Assembly: GCA_946220865.1 (NCBI GenBank) | Contig: CAMJYM010000002.1 | Span: 77,705-141,704, forward strand | Reading direction: 5' to 3' | DNA from: an uncultured Clostridia bacterium | GTDB taxonomy: Bacteria > Bacillota > Clostridia > Saccharofermentanales > DTU023 | DNA length: 64,000 nt | Translations under genes and position numbers: made by a program | Part shown: positions 7,961 to 16,079 of the stretch, one piece after another | How positions within the stretch are numbered: the stretch's first letter is position 1 | How the letters are laid out: every line of letters begins with the position of its first letter | Notes under the pieces: model-generated | What the model was told of the DNA's origin: nothing | The model's database searches: none | Seen by the model: only the letters and a program-made list of their open reading frames with translations

Positions 7961-9091
7961 TTAAAGCTCCTCATAGCGGCTTTTGCCGAGAATCAACACG
8001 GCCGGAATCAGGAAAAGCAGGGCAAAGGCTGTCATCTTCAGGACAACAGGGAGGGCATCGGCCAGCTTACCCGTCAGGTTAACCCGCGTCAGCCCCTGAC
8101 TGAGGATGTTGAGGGGATTCATTTTCAGCAGCCAGGGAGCTCGTCTCTGCAGAGCATTGGGAATGTCCATGCCCATCATGCCGCTGAGAAACGCCAGTGC
8201 GTTAAAAACAAAGATGCCGACCAGGGTCTTGGCCCCCGCACTGATCTTCAAAGTCCCGAAGAAAATGCCCAGGGCAATGCCAAAGAGCCCGCCCATGAGA
8301 AGGATGACCACACTGGGCAGGAGATAATGAATTAAGTTCAGCCCAAGCCCATATTCGACCAGCAGAAGCTGCAGAATGACGGATAACGCCGTTCCCACGA
8401 GCGCCATCAGGACACCGGCGATGATGCCCCGTCCTTTGCGCTGCGGGGCAATGACGTTGCGCTGAGCCAGTGTCGACTGATTGGCCTGAAAAAGGCCGGT
8501 CGTTTCGCTTGCGCCGAAATAGCCGTAGAGGGAGAAACAGGCCAGTACCGTGTAAAAGATGCGCTGAAACTCGTCCAGCTCAGCTTTCTCGGTCTGCAGC
8601 ATATTTTCGCTGCTCTGGCCGATGACCCGCAGGCGTTCCTGGATTTTGTTCTCAATGGCCTTCTGCCCTTTCAGCACATCTCCCAGCTGAATGCTGGACG
8701 AGACCAGTTGCGAGATTTGTCGATACTCATTGATGACACTGCGGGCGATTTGCTGATCCAGTCCATCCTGGCTGATATCGAGGTCGAGATCCTCTCTCAC
8801 AAAAGCGGTGATCTCTTTATTTTCGAGAGCAGACACCGCCTCCTCTTCGCTGAGCAGCTTCAGACTGATCAGATCAAGGCCCTCGTCCATGGCCTGAAGC
8901 CCTTTGAGCTGCGGGTTTTGCGCATCCACACCCAGGACAATATGGTGCTCCTCAACATCCCTGAAACCGGCAAAAGCAAAATTCATGCAGATCATAAACA
9001 GGAGAGGAAAAAAGATCATCCAAAAGATCGTGCTGCGTGCACGGTAAGCGTCCTTCAGGAAAAAAGCGCTGTTGCGCAGAATGCTTTTCAT
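7961..9091 (-). CDS. ABC-2 type transporter permease (first permease of exporter)
   Basis: ABC-2 membrane subunit, 376 residues. One N-terminal helix (FWMIFFPLLFMICMNFAFAGF), a large extracytoplasmic segment (about 40-180), then a C-terminal set of six helices including the family-typical GMMGMDIPNALQ stretch before the last extracellular loop. Its ATG overlaps the ATPase stop by one base (TGATG), so translation is coupled. With the other permease it would form the heterodimeric channel driven by the ATPase encoded upstream. Substrate not determinable. Confidence 0.88.
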   Translation of the reverse strand: MKSILRNSAFFLKDAYRARSTIFWMIFFPLLFMICMNFAFAGFRDVEEHHIVLGVDAQNPQLKGLQAMDEGLDLISLKLLSEEEAVSALENKEITAFVREDLDLDISQDGLDQQIARSVINEYRQISQLVSSSIQLGDVLKGQKAIENKIQERLRVIGQSSENMLQTEKAELDEFQRIFYTVLACFSLYGYFGASETTGLFQANQSTLAQRNVIAPQRKGRGIIAGVLMALVGTALSVILQLLLVEYGLGLNLIHYLLPSVVILLMGGLFGIALGIFFGTLKISAGAKTLVGIFVFNALAFLSGMMGMDIPNALQRRAPWLLKMNPLNILSQGLTRVNLTGKLADALPVVLKMTAFALLFLIPAVLILGKSRYEEL

Positions 9092-10041
9092 CAGTCTCTC
9101 AGCTCCTTTCCCGTAAGTTCAAGAAAGACATCATTCAGGGTGGGCCGTTCACTGTAGAGCTGAGTGTATTCGAGACCTTGCTCCTGAATGTAGTGCAGGA
9201 GATGGAGCAGATTATTGTTGCTTTTGGCAAATTTCAAGGTATAGCGTGTCTCGCCGCTGCCGGGATCCTTGTCCTCAGAAAATTCCAGCAGCTGCGGCAG
9301 CTGAGAAATTCCTTCGCGGAACGCTTCGCTATTGTGCTGCAGAGAGAGATGGATCTTCTCCGAAGTTTCTATGCTGCTGAGCAGTTCTTCGGTGCTGCCG
9401 CTGACCAGGTTCTTCCCCTTGTCCATGATAATGATGCGGCTGCAGATCTGCTGCGCCTCTTCCAGGTAGTGTGTCGTATACACCACCGTAGTTCCCTCTG
9501 CATTCATTTTCTGGACCTGTTCCAGGATAAAATTGCGGCTTTGGGCATCGACGGCCACCGTAGGTTCGTCAAGAAAGAGCAGCTCAGGCTTGTGGGCAAT
9601 GCCGCAGGCGATGTTGAGACGCCGCTTGAGACCTCCGGACAATTTACGAGGATAAAACTTTTCATAACCTTCAAGACCGGTAACGTGAATAGCCTCATCA
9701 ATCAGGCCTTTGCGGCGCTTTTTGTCATCTACATACAAACCGCAGAAATAATCAATATTTTCACGCACCGTCAGATTTTCCATCAGCGCCAGCTCCTGAG
9801 GCACAACGCCGATCCGTGCCTTAATATCCCAGGCATCCGGACGCATCTCCTGGCCAAAAAGTTTAATCTCCCCCTGATCGTATTTAAGCAGGGCAAGGAT
9901 ACAGTTAATCAGGGTCGTTTTGCCCGAGCCGTTTGGCCCTAGAAGGCCCACAATCTCGCCTTCTTTCACCGTAAAATCGAAGTGATCCAAAGCGAGCACT
10001 TCCTTATACCGTTTGACACATTGGCTGACTTCTATAATCAT
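9091..10041 (-). CDS. ABC-2 exporter ATP-binding protein
   Basis: ATPase of 316 residues of the CcmA/NatA class. Walker A GPNGSGKTT (about 34-42), Q-loop in VVPQELALMENLTV, signature LSGGLKRRL (about 134), Walker B LLFLDEPTVAVD, and H-switch TTHYLEEA. A C-terminal extension of about 100 residues after the nucleotide-binding domain (IHLSLQHNSEAF to NDVFLELTG) is typical of the ABC-2 exporter ATPases. It is the first gene of the exporter operon; the two permeases follow with one-base overlap and an 11-bp gap. All ATPase motifs are intact. Confidence 0.94.
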   Translation of the reverse strand: MIIEVSQCVKRYKEVLALDHFDFTVKEGEIVGLLGPNGSGKTTLINCILALLKYDQGEIKLFGQEMRPDAWDIKARIGVVPQELALMENLTVRENIDYFCGLYVDDKKRRKGLIDEAIHVTGLEGYEKFYPRKLSGGLKRRLNIACGIAHKPELLFLDEPTVAVDAQSRNFILEQVQKMNAEGTTVVYTTHYLEEAQQICSRIIIMDKGKNLVSGSTEELLSSIETSEKIHLSLQHNSEAFREGISQLPQLLEFSEDKDPGSGETRYTLKFAKSNNNLLHLLHYIQEQGLEYTQLYSERPTLNDVFLELTGKELRD

Positions 10042-10176
10042 GCTTGATTCCTTTCAAAAGGCTCTTAAAAAACTCTCAAAAAGCTTTGCTTTAAACGCGC
10101 AGGGCTAAGCCTCAGCTCTGCGTTCCCAGAATACCCCTGCGAATGCAGGAGCCTGGACGGCGCAACGATCCAAATC

Positions 10177-10206
10177 AGTTTAGGTTTACCCTATAAATCC
10201 AGTCAA
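10177..10206 (-). promoter_or_regulatory. Candidate sigma-A promoter for the ABC-2 exporter operon
   Basis: On the minus strand, TTGACT (10206-10201), an 18-bp spacer and TAAACT (10182-10177) lie 136 bp ahead of the ATPase start. The rest of the 324-bp gap 10042-10365 holds no gene that I can support. It contains a 9-bp inverted repeat TGCAGGAGC/GCTCCTGCA at 10144-10152 and 10247-10255, which brackets this promoter and might be a regulator-binding arrangement. Confidence 0.45.
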
Positions 10207-10365
10207 GACTCTGAATGTTAAATAAGTTTTAGCCCTTGATAAAAAAGCTCCTGCACGACTGAAATGATCCGTCATGTAAGAGCTAAAGAGCAGGATCGTA
10301 CGCTGGAGAAACCCCAAATGAAACCCTTCAAAGAAGCTGTAAAACCTTTCGCTGCCGTGCTGCTT

Positions 10366-11277
10366 CTAAAAGCTGGCGCCACCTCCGCCATGCGTGCCGC
10401 CGCTGGAGCCAATATGCGTACTGCTGCGGCCAGAAGAACCAGAGAACCCTCCCGATGAACTTTCCTTGACAATGGGAATCACCTGAACCCTGGTGTCGAT
10501 AAGTTCGTCATCCAGTTGATTCATCGAGACGATACCGTTGGCGGCAATGCTGTAATACAAAGGACGAAATTTCGACTTATAGTCTCTCTTTTTTTTCATA
10601 AAGAAGAGGCCACCGCTGCCCAGACCTCCCAAAGCGCCAAGACCCAGCTCTCCAGGATTGAGGTCACGTGGAAGCGGAACCGCCGCTTCTGTGCCTGGAC
10701 GTGGAGCCCTGGGGTCAAAATCGAGATAAGTTCCCTCTTCTCTGAACTGATTAGCCTGGACGCCGCGCGCAAGGAAACCTTCGGTCTTAGCGAACATCTT
10801 TCTCGCCATCGCCGCGACATCGCCCGCTTTCAGATCGGGCAGACCCGCGTCGAGGATCTCCTGGATATAAAGGTCGGGCAGAATGTCGATCAAGCGACCC
10901 GATGTGGAAAAATAAAGCTGCCGGTGTTCGAGGTCCAGCACAATGACACCGCCATCCGCATTGATGCGTCCCATCCACTCATCGAAAAAATCGTCCGCAT
11001 AGTCCATCGTCGATTTTCCCTCGGTATCCTCGGTCGTCACGAGGAGAATGTCCTGCTGGTATTCTTTGGCGATCTGAGCCGTTCTCTCTTCGAATTCAAC
11101 CCTCTCCTCTACGCTCAGTTTTTCGGCAAAGTCAAAGACACGCTGAGCGCGACACTCGGCTTCTTCCGCCAGAACAGGCCGGCAGGCAGACAACAGTGAG
11201 ATGCTGAGCAGGACGAGCATCATCATCAGGAGAGTCCGGACAATCCAGCCCGGCCTTTGTTTTCTCAACGCTTTCAT
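10366..11277 (-). CDS. TPM-domain membrane protein (YdjH/YgcG-like)
   Basis: Secreted, membrane-anchored TPM-domain protein, 303 residues. The N-terminal hydrophobic segment (about 14-32) contains LLSAC and could be a lipobox or signal anchor. The TPM domain covers about residues 45-165 (RVFDFAEKLSVEERVEFEERTAQIAKEYQQ, DGGVIVLDLEHRQLYFSTSGRL). A Gly-rich hydrophobic stretch (GELGLGALGGLGSGGLFF) follows, then a basic KKKRDYKSK segment. The C-terminus is a Ser/Gly/His-rich tail ending GGGGASF, as in YgcG-type proteins. It is third in a row after an SPFH protein and a zinc-ribbon membrane protein, the same trio as B. subtilis ydjI-ydjG-ydjH but in a different order and without the PspA-like ydjF. 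A role in membrane-stress protein assembly is inferred from that match. Confidence 0.85.
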   Translation of the reverse strand: MKALRKQRPGWIVRTLLMMMLVLLSISLLSACRPVLAEEAECRAQRVFDFAEKLSVEERVEFEERTAQIAKEYQQDILLVTTEDTEGKSTMDYADDFFDEWMGRINADGGVIVLDLEHRQLYFSTSGRLIDILPDLYIQEILDAGLPDLKAGDVAAMARKMFAKTEGFLARGVQANQFREEGTYLDFDPRAPRPGTEAAVPLPRDLNPGELGLGALGGLGSGGLFFMKKKRDYKSKFRPLYYSIAANGIVSMNQLDDELIDTRVQVIPIVKESSSGGFSGSSGRSSTHIGSSGGTHGGGGASF

Positions 11278-11292
11278 ATCGGTTCCCTCTCC

Positions 11293-12414
11293 TTAAAAGA
11301 AATAGTACAAAAGCAGCAGGAGCAGGATCACGACCAGAAGACCAATGCCCAGGCTGCTCAGGCCAAGTTTTTTCTGATCCAGCGGCAGCTCGCCAAAGGC
11401 CTCGCCGGTCTGTCCGTTCAGCGCGTAGACATAAGTTTTTCCAACGAATTTATAGGTCATGATCCAGACAGGCAGTAAGACGGTGAGCGGCTTATCCACC
11501 TTATTGACGTGCTCATCTCTGTCCAGCCTTACTTTGTCAAAACGGTCCATGCTCTGCCTGGCGATTTCAGTTCCATAGGCTTCCATGCGCTGCTCAAACC
11601 GGGCGCGCACTTCGTCCTCATTCACCGTGCGCGTCTCCGCAAAAAAGCCGCTGAGGTAGGGTAGCGCAAAGGGTTTAAGTTCCTCCAGCTGATACCTGGC
11701 GACACTCTCGACAAGTTCAGGATCCACTTTATCCGATTTAAGATAGGCCATTTCCAGCATATTGGGCAGTTTTACCTCGCCCTGACGGCTGAAGCGATAA
11801 ACGGAGGTCGTAATGCGCTCTTCATTCGAAAAGCGCCTGCTCTCCGAAATTTCACCCTGACCCTGCAAATCCAGCTCTACTGTGCCCTCTGCCAGCCAGA
11901 AAGGCAGGTAGATGCCCGTCAGCTTTTCCAGCTGAGACCGGCTGGTAAAGGCCCTCGGAACATAAGTCTTTTTACCGGCCCAGGAGAGCAGTATCTTTTC
12001 CGCCTCCTCCCGGCTGATCTTAAAAGGCAGAATGAACTGCGGCTGAAATTCGCCCGATACCCTATCCTCGAGAATGATGGGATTATGGCAGTAGTAGCAG
12101 CTCGTCGCCGCCGTTGTATCGTCGGTCACCACCTCGGCCCCGCAGCTCTGGCAGTGATAGCTGCGCATACAGGCCTTTTCGGAACTGGAGGGACCCTGCT
12201 CAGCAGACTGTTCCGTGCCTTCACCGCCCATCTGGCGCTGCCTGCGTTCGGCTTCGCGCGCCGTGGCCGCCTCTCGCCCCCTGGCATTAAAGGCTTCGAC
12301 CTCTTCAACCGTAAAGTGACTGCGGCAAAAATCACAGTTCACCTGAGCACTTTCCGGTGAAAAGCTGAGGGGTGCGCCGCAATTGGGGCATTTGTAACTA
12401 ACAGTGCTCATCAC
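11293..12414 (-). CDS. TFIIB-type zinc-ribbon membrane protein (YdjG-like)
   Basis: 373-residue protein with two N-terminal zinc ribbons, CPNCGAPLSFSPESAQVNCDFC (about 8-30) and CQSCGAEVVTDDTTAATSCYYC (about 91-113). A large mixed alpha/beta domain then contains YLPFWLAEGTVELDLQG and a WIMTYKFVGKTYVYALNGQTGEAFGE motif. One C-terminal helix ends LLVVILLLLLLYYFF, so it is tail-anchored with ribbons in the cytoplasm. This matches the YdjG plan. It lies between the SPFH gene (65-bp gap) and the TPM gene (15-bp gap). In Bacillus, YdjG and YdjH are membrane recruiters of the SPFH/PspA-type proteins; the same job is inferred here. Confidence 0.86.
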   Translation of the reverse strand: MMSTVSYKCPNCGAPLSFSPESAQVNCDFCRSHFTVEEVEAFNARGREAATAREAERRQRQMGGEGTEQSAEQGPSSSEKACMRSYHCQSCGAEVVTDDTTAATSCYYCHNPIILEDRVSGEFQPQFILPFKISREEAEKILLSWAGKKTYVPRAFTSRSQLEKLTGIYLPFWLAEGTVELDLQGQGEISESRRFSNEERITTSVYRFSRQGEVKLPNMLEMAYLKSDKVDPELVESVARYQLEELKPFALPYLSGFFAETRTVNEDEVRARFEQRMEAYGTEIARQSMDRFDKVRLDRDEHVNKVDKPLTVLLPVWIMTYKFVGKTYVYALNGQTGEAFGELPLDQKKLGLSSLGIGLLVVILLLLLLYYFF

Positions 12415-12479
12415 ATGACTCCTGTAACATCTACAGCCTGGCTCTCAACTCGCGGCCTCTTCACCTGTTTTGCTCTGGC

Positions 12480-13712
12480 TTAATCCAGCTTTTGCCCGCA
12501 TTCAGGGCAGAATTTAGGTCTGGGTTCGCCCAGTGCATGGCCACAGTTCGGGCAGAATCCTCCGACCTGGGCTTCGGGACGTTTCGCGCCACAGTTAGAA
12601 CAGAATTTTCCACCCGCGTTTTGAGCCTGGCATTGGGGGCAAGTCCAGACATCTGCAGCAGCGGCGTTCGCTGCAGCGCCGCCGTGCTGACCGGCTCCAT
12701 TCCCGGCTTCCCGCTGCATCTGAGCCTGATTGGCCTGAGAGGCCATGCCCATCATGTTGCCTCCGGCATTCATGCCGATACCCATGCCCATAAAGGTCGC
12801 TCCAGCTCCGGCCTCGTTGGAGCCTGCTGCCTCGAGGCCGCGGGCGATAGAACCCTGCACATAGCCTTCGCGCACATTGGGATCACCCAGCATCGCGCCT
12901 TTGTTGCGCATATTGATGAGTTCTTTGGATTCATCATCATAGCTGATGCTGCTGATGCCGACGGAAACGACCTCAATGCCGCGCAGTTTCGTCCAGTCCT
13001 CATCCAGCGTGTTGTCCATATAGCGCGAAAGTTCGCGCATTTTAGAGGTCACCTGAGAAATACGAATGCCATCGACGGACATCTGATTCATCGAGCTTTG
13101 CAGAGCCTCCAGAAATTCCGCGAGGTACTGCTCGTTGATCTCGTCGATGTGGACGTTGCGGGCGTTGCGCGGCAGGGCCTGCTGGTAAAAGAGAATCGGA
13201 TCCACCACGCGGATCGAATAGGTGCCAAAGCAGCGCAGAAAGAGTTCCGCGTTGTAGAAATTATCAAAATATTGCAGGGGGTTCGGCGTACCAAATTTAA
13301 TGCCTTTGATTTCCTGCAGATTGATGTAGTACACGACCTGTTTCGTGGGGTTTGCGCCGCCAAATTTAAAACGCTGCCAGCTCTCCTTCACCGAGTCCTT
13401 CAAGGAGCCGTTAAAAAGCGAGGGCAATGAGGAATTATCCACTTTAAAAACACCGGGTTCTGCAGCATAATCCACGATTTTGCCATTATCGACGAGTAGA
13501 GCCGCCTGCATATCGTAGACATGGATCAGCGAGCCATTGGAAATGGCATCCTCTGTCCCCCGGGTGTTACTGTCACGGCGGTCGCCTTTGCGCACCCGCA
13601 CCCCTTCACAGCACACCACGCCCTCGCCCATTTCGGCAGGCTCGATAGCCTCCAGCCACTGGTCGCCCAGGCTGCCACCCACGGCGCCCGCAAATGCTTT
13701 AATAAGTCCCAT
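12480..13712 (-). CDS. SPFH-domain protein with C-terminal zinc ribbons (YdjI-like)
   Basis: 410 residues from the ATG at 13712, chosen because it follows GGGAGG at 6-nt spacing and the family begins MGLIKAFAGAVGGSLGDQW; a longer frame reaches TTG at 13733. Residues about 1-300 form the SPFH (band-7/virion-core-like) domain (YYINLQEIKGIKFGTPNPLQ). A Gly/Ala/Asn-rich, Met-rich linker follows (about 285-345). The C-terminus has four CXXC half-sites forming two zinc ribbons (CPQCQAQNAGGKFCSNCG and CPNCGHALGEPRPKFCPECG). It is cytoplasmic and likely oligomeric, and heads the three-gene unit with the zinc-ribbon and TPM membrane proteins. Absence of a PspA homologue in this cluster is notable. Confidence 0.9.
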   Translation of the reverse strand: MGLIKAFAGAVGGSLGDQWLEAIEPAEMGEGVVCCEGVRVRKGDRRDSNTRGTEDAISNGSLIHVYDMQAALLVDNGKIVDYAAEPGVFKVDNSSLPSLFNGSLKDSVKESWQRFKFGGANPTKQVVYYINLQEIKGIKFGTPNPLQYFDNFYNAELFLRCFGTYSIRVVDPILFYQQALPRNARNVHIDEINEQYLAEFLEALQSSMNQMSVDGIRISQVTSKMRELSRYMDNTLDEDWTKLRGIEVVSVGISSISYDDESKELINMRNKGAMLGDPNVREGYVQGSIARGLEAAGSNEAGAGATFMGMGIGMNAGGNMMGMASQANQAQMQREAGNGAGQHGGAAANAAAADVWTCPQCQAQNAGGKFCSNCGAKRPEAQVGGFCPNCGHALGEPRPKFCPECGQKLD

Positions 13713-14131
13713 CTTAAACCTCCCAAATTGCACAGGGCGGCCACCTGTGGCCGTCGTTAAAAGGCAACAATAATAATTTTAATCATAATAACAAAAAGCT
13801 TTTCACATTGCAGTAAATCCCACGTTGTAGAAAATCAACTTCAAAGAAAAACACGCTGCGGAAAGGCTCCCGCAGCAGAAATATCGCGTTGTAAAAATAG
13901 CCTGCCGCAGGGAGCTCATGTCGCAAAGATGCCTTCGTCAGAGCTTTTATACCATCGTTAAAAAGCTTGCAGGCACTCATCAAAGCCTTTAAACCTTCGA
14001 CAAAGCCAGTATAATTATTGTCAAAACCTTCAAAATTGTTTGAGAGTTCTGTTTTTTTGTCGTGAAAAGCGTATAATGAACGAAGTTAGACGAAATATGT
14101 CCACTTTGATAAGTTGATAAGGAGGATTGCT
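13713..14131. other. 419-bp divergent intergenic region with GC hairpins and a -10 element
   Basis: No convincing gene. It holds upstream sequence for the SPFH operon (minus) and the acyl-CoA dehydrogenase gene (plus). Two compact hairpins stand out in AT-rich DNA: CGGCCAC/GTGGCCG at 13738-13753 and GCTGCGG/CCGCAGC at 13855-13876. The CCGCAGGGAG at about 13905 could pair alternatively with part of the second hairpin. On the plus strand TATAAT at 14072-14077 is a good -10 with no clear -35, about 55 bp before the dehydrogenase start. Confidence 0.5.
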
Positions 14132-16048
14132 ATGCTGTATCAATGCACTGAAGCGCATGAAGCGTTCCGGAAGAAGGTTCGCAGCTTTGCTGAAGGAGAA
14201 ATCAAGTCACTCGCTTTCAGCCTGGATCAGAACGATCAGTTCCCGGACGAGATCGTCAAAAAGATGGGTGAGCTCGGCCTGATGGGGATTCCCTATCCGA
14301 AGGAATATGGCGGCGCCGGCCTCGATGCCATTTACTACGCCATCGCCGTTGAAGAACTCTCCCGCGTGGATGGCGGGGTCGGCGTGATCTGCTCCGCCCA
14401 CACCTCACTCGGCAGCTATCCTATCGCCGCCTTCGGCACGGAAGAGCAGAAAAAGAAATATCTGACTCCCCTGGCCAAAGGTGAAAAGCTCGGTGCTTTC
14501 GGTCTGACCGAGCCCAATGCCGGCTCCGACGCCGGCGGCACAGAAACGATTGCCGAACTCGACGGGGACTACTATATCCTTAACGGCGGCAAAGTTTTCA
14601 TCACGAACGCACCCAAAGCCGACACTTATGTCGTTTTTGCCGTGACCACTCCGGGCATCGGCGTCAAAGGCATTTCCGCCTTCATTGTAGAAAAAGGCTG
14701 GGAGGGGTTCAGCTTCAGCGATCCCTACGACAAGATGGGCATCCGCTCCTCCTCTACAGCTGAACTTATGTTCAACAACGTCAAAGTGCCTAAGGAAAAC
14801 CTGCTCGGCAAAGAGGGCCAGGGCTTCCGCATTGCCATGGAGACCCTCGATGGCGGCCGTATCGGCATTGCCTCTCAGGCTCTCGGCATCGGCCAGGGCG
14901 CCTATGAAGCGGCTCTCGCTTACGCCAAAGAGCGCGTCCAATTTGGCAAACCCATCGCCTTCCAGCAAAACCTCAGCTTTAAGCTCGCCGATATGGCGAC
15001 CCAGCTGCGTGCTTCCCGCCTGATGATCTACTCCGCAGCCGAGCTGAAGAGCAATCACCAGCCTTACAGCATGGAAGCCGCCATGGCCAAACTTTATGCC
15101 TCCGACTGCACCCACAAGATTGTCGACGAAGCCCTGCAAATTCATGGCGGCAGCGGCTTCATCAAGGGCATTGATGTCGAGCGCTTCTATCGCGACGCCA
15201 AGATCACGATGATCTACGAAGGCACCAACGAAATCATGCGGCTCGTCATTGCCAATCACATCATTGGCCGCCCGCCGAAAAAGGCCAGGGCTGTCGTTGA
15301 AAAAGCTGAGCCCATTACCGGCATCCGCAAAAACCAGATTTTCACAGGTACGCCCCAGGAAGCTGTCAACCAGCTCGTCGCCGCTCTGAAAAAAGACGGT
15401 TATGACTTCAGCGTCGGCATTCCTGTCGATACCCCCATCGTCGATGCCGAACGTGTCGTCTCTGTCGGCAAGGGCATTGGTGACAAGGCCAACATGGACG
15501 TTGCGAGAAAGCTCGCTCACGCGGCTGGCGCGGCCCTCGGCTCCTCCCGTCCCGTCGCCGAAACGCTGAAATACCTCCCGCTCAACCGTTATGTCGGCAT
15601 GTCCGGCCAGAAATTCCGCGGTAACCTCTACTTTGCCCTCGGTATCTCCGGCGCCAACCAGCACCTCCGTGGCATTAAGGATGCCAGCACGATCGTCGCC
15701 ATCAACACCAACGCAGGCGCACCCATTTTCAAGAACTGCGATTACGGCATCGTCGGCGATATGCACGAGATCATGCCGCTGCTTATTAAAGCCTTTGGCG
15801 AAGGCGAGAAGAAGCCCGCTCCGGCCTTCAAGCGCAAGAGAAGAGTCCTGCCGAAGAAGCTGGCTCCTGTCGGCGTCTGGGTCTGCATGGGCTGCGGACA
15901 CGAGTACGATCCCAAATACGGCGATCCCGAAAACGGCGTCGCACCAGGTACCGAATTTGAGCGCATCCCGGACGACTGGGTCTGCCCCGAATGCAACAAG
16001 GAAAAATCGCACTACATTAAAGTTCAGTTCCAGAAGAACCGCAGCTAA
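14132..16048 (+). CDS. Acyl-CoA dehydrogenase - EtfA FAD domain - rubredoxin fusion
   Basis: 638-residue three-domain flavoprotein. The start at 14132 follows AAGGAGG. Residues 1-380: acyl-CoA dehydrogenase, closest in style to short-chain/butyryl-CoA enzymes, with FGLTEPNAGSD, DGGRIGIASQALGI, and the catalytic base E363 in MIYEGTNEIMRL. Residues about 395-575: an EtfA C-terminal (domain II) FAD-binding module (VGKGIGDKANMD, GMSGQKFRGNLYFALGISGANQH, NCDYGIVGD); the EtfA domain I and any EtfB are missing. Residues about 583-638: rubredoxin with CMGC and CPEC iron ligands. The fusion would pass acyl-CoA electrons from flavin to FAD to a one-electron rubredoxin centre. The next gene, 31 bp away, encodes a flavodiiron protein, a class that commonly takes electrons from rubredoxin. 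Substrate chain length is inferred, not proven. Confidence 0.93.
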   Translation: MLYQCTEAHEAFRKKVRSFAEGEIKSLAFSLDQNDQFPDEIVKKMGELGLMGIPYPKEYGGAGLDAIYYAIAVEELSRVDGGVGVICSAHTSLGSYPIAAFGTEEQKKKYLTPLAKGEKLGAFGLTEPNAGSDAGGTETIAELDGDYYILNGGKVFITNAPKADTYVVFAVTTPGIGVKGISAFIVEKGWEGFSFSDPYDKMGIRSSSTAELMFNNVKVPKENLLGKEGQGFRIAMETLDGGRIGIASQALGIGQGAYEAALAYAKERVQFGKPIAFQQNLSFKLADMATQLRASRLMIYSAAELKSNHQPYSMEAAMAKLYASDCTHKIVDEALQIHGGSGFIKGIDVERFYRDAKITMIYEGTNEIMRLVIANHIIGRPPKKARAVVEKAEPITGIRKNQIFTGTPQEAVNQLVAALKKDGYDFSVGIPVDTPIVDAERVVSVGKGIGDKANMDVARKLAHAAGAALGSSRPVAETLKYLPLNRYVGMSGQKFRGNLYFALGISGANQHLRGIKDASTIVAINTNAGAPIFKNCDYGIVGDMHEIMPLLIKAFGEGEKKPAPAFKRKRRVLPKKLAPVGVWVCMGCGHEYDPKYGDPENGVAPGTEFERIPDDWVCPECNKEKSHYIKVQFQKNRS

Positions 16049-16079
16049 TTGAGCACAGCAAATTGAGAAAGGAAATCTT

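Noticed and set aside
13783..13983. 66-codon minus-strand frame between the SPFH and dehydrogenase genes
   Set aside because: No start signal; the hairpins there explain the sequence better.
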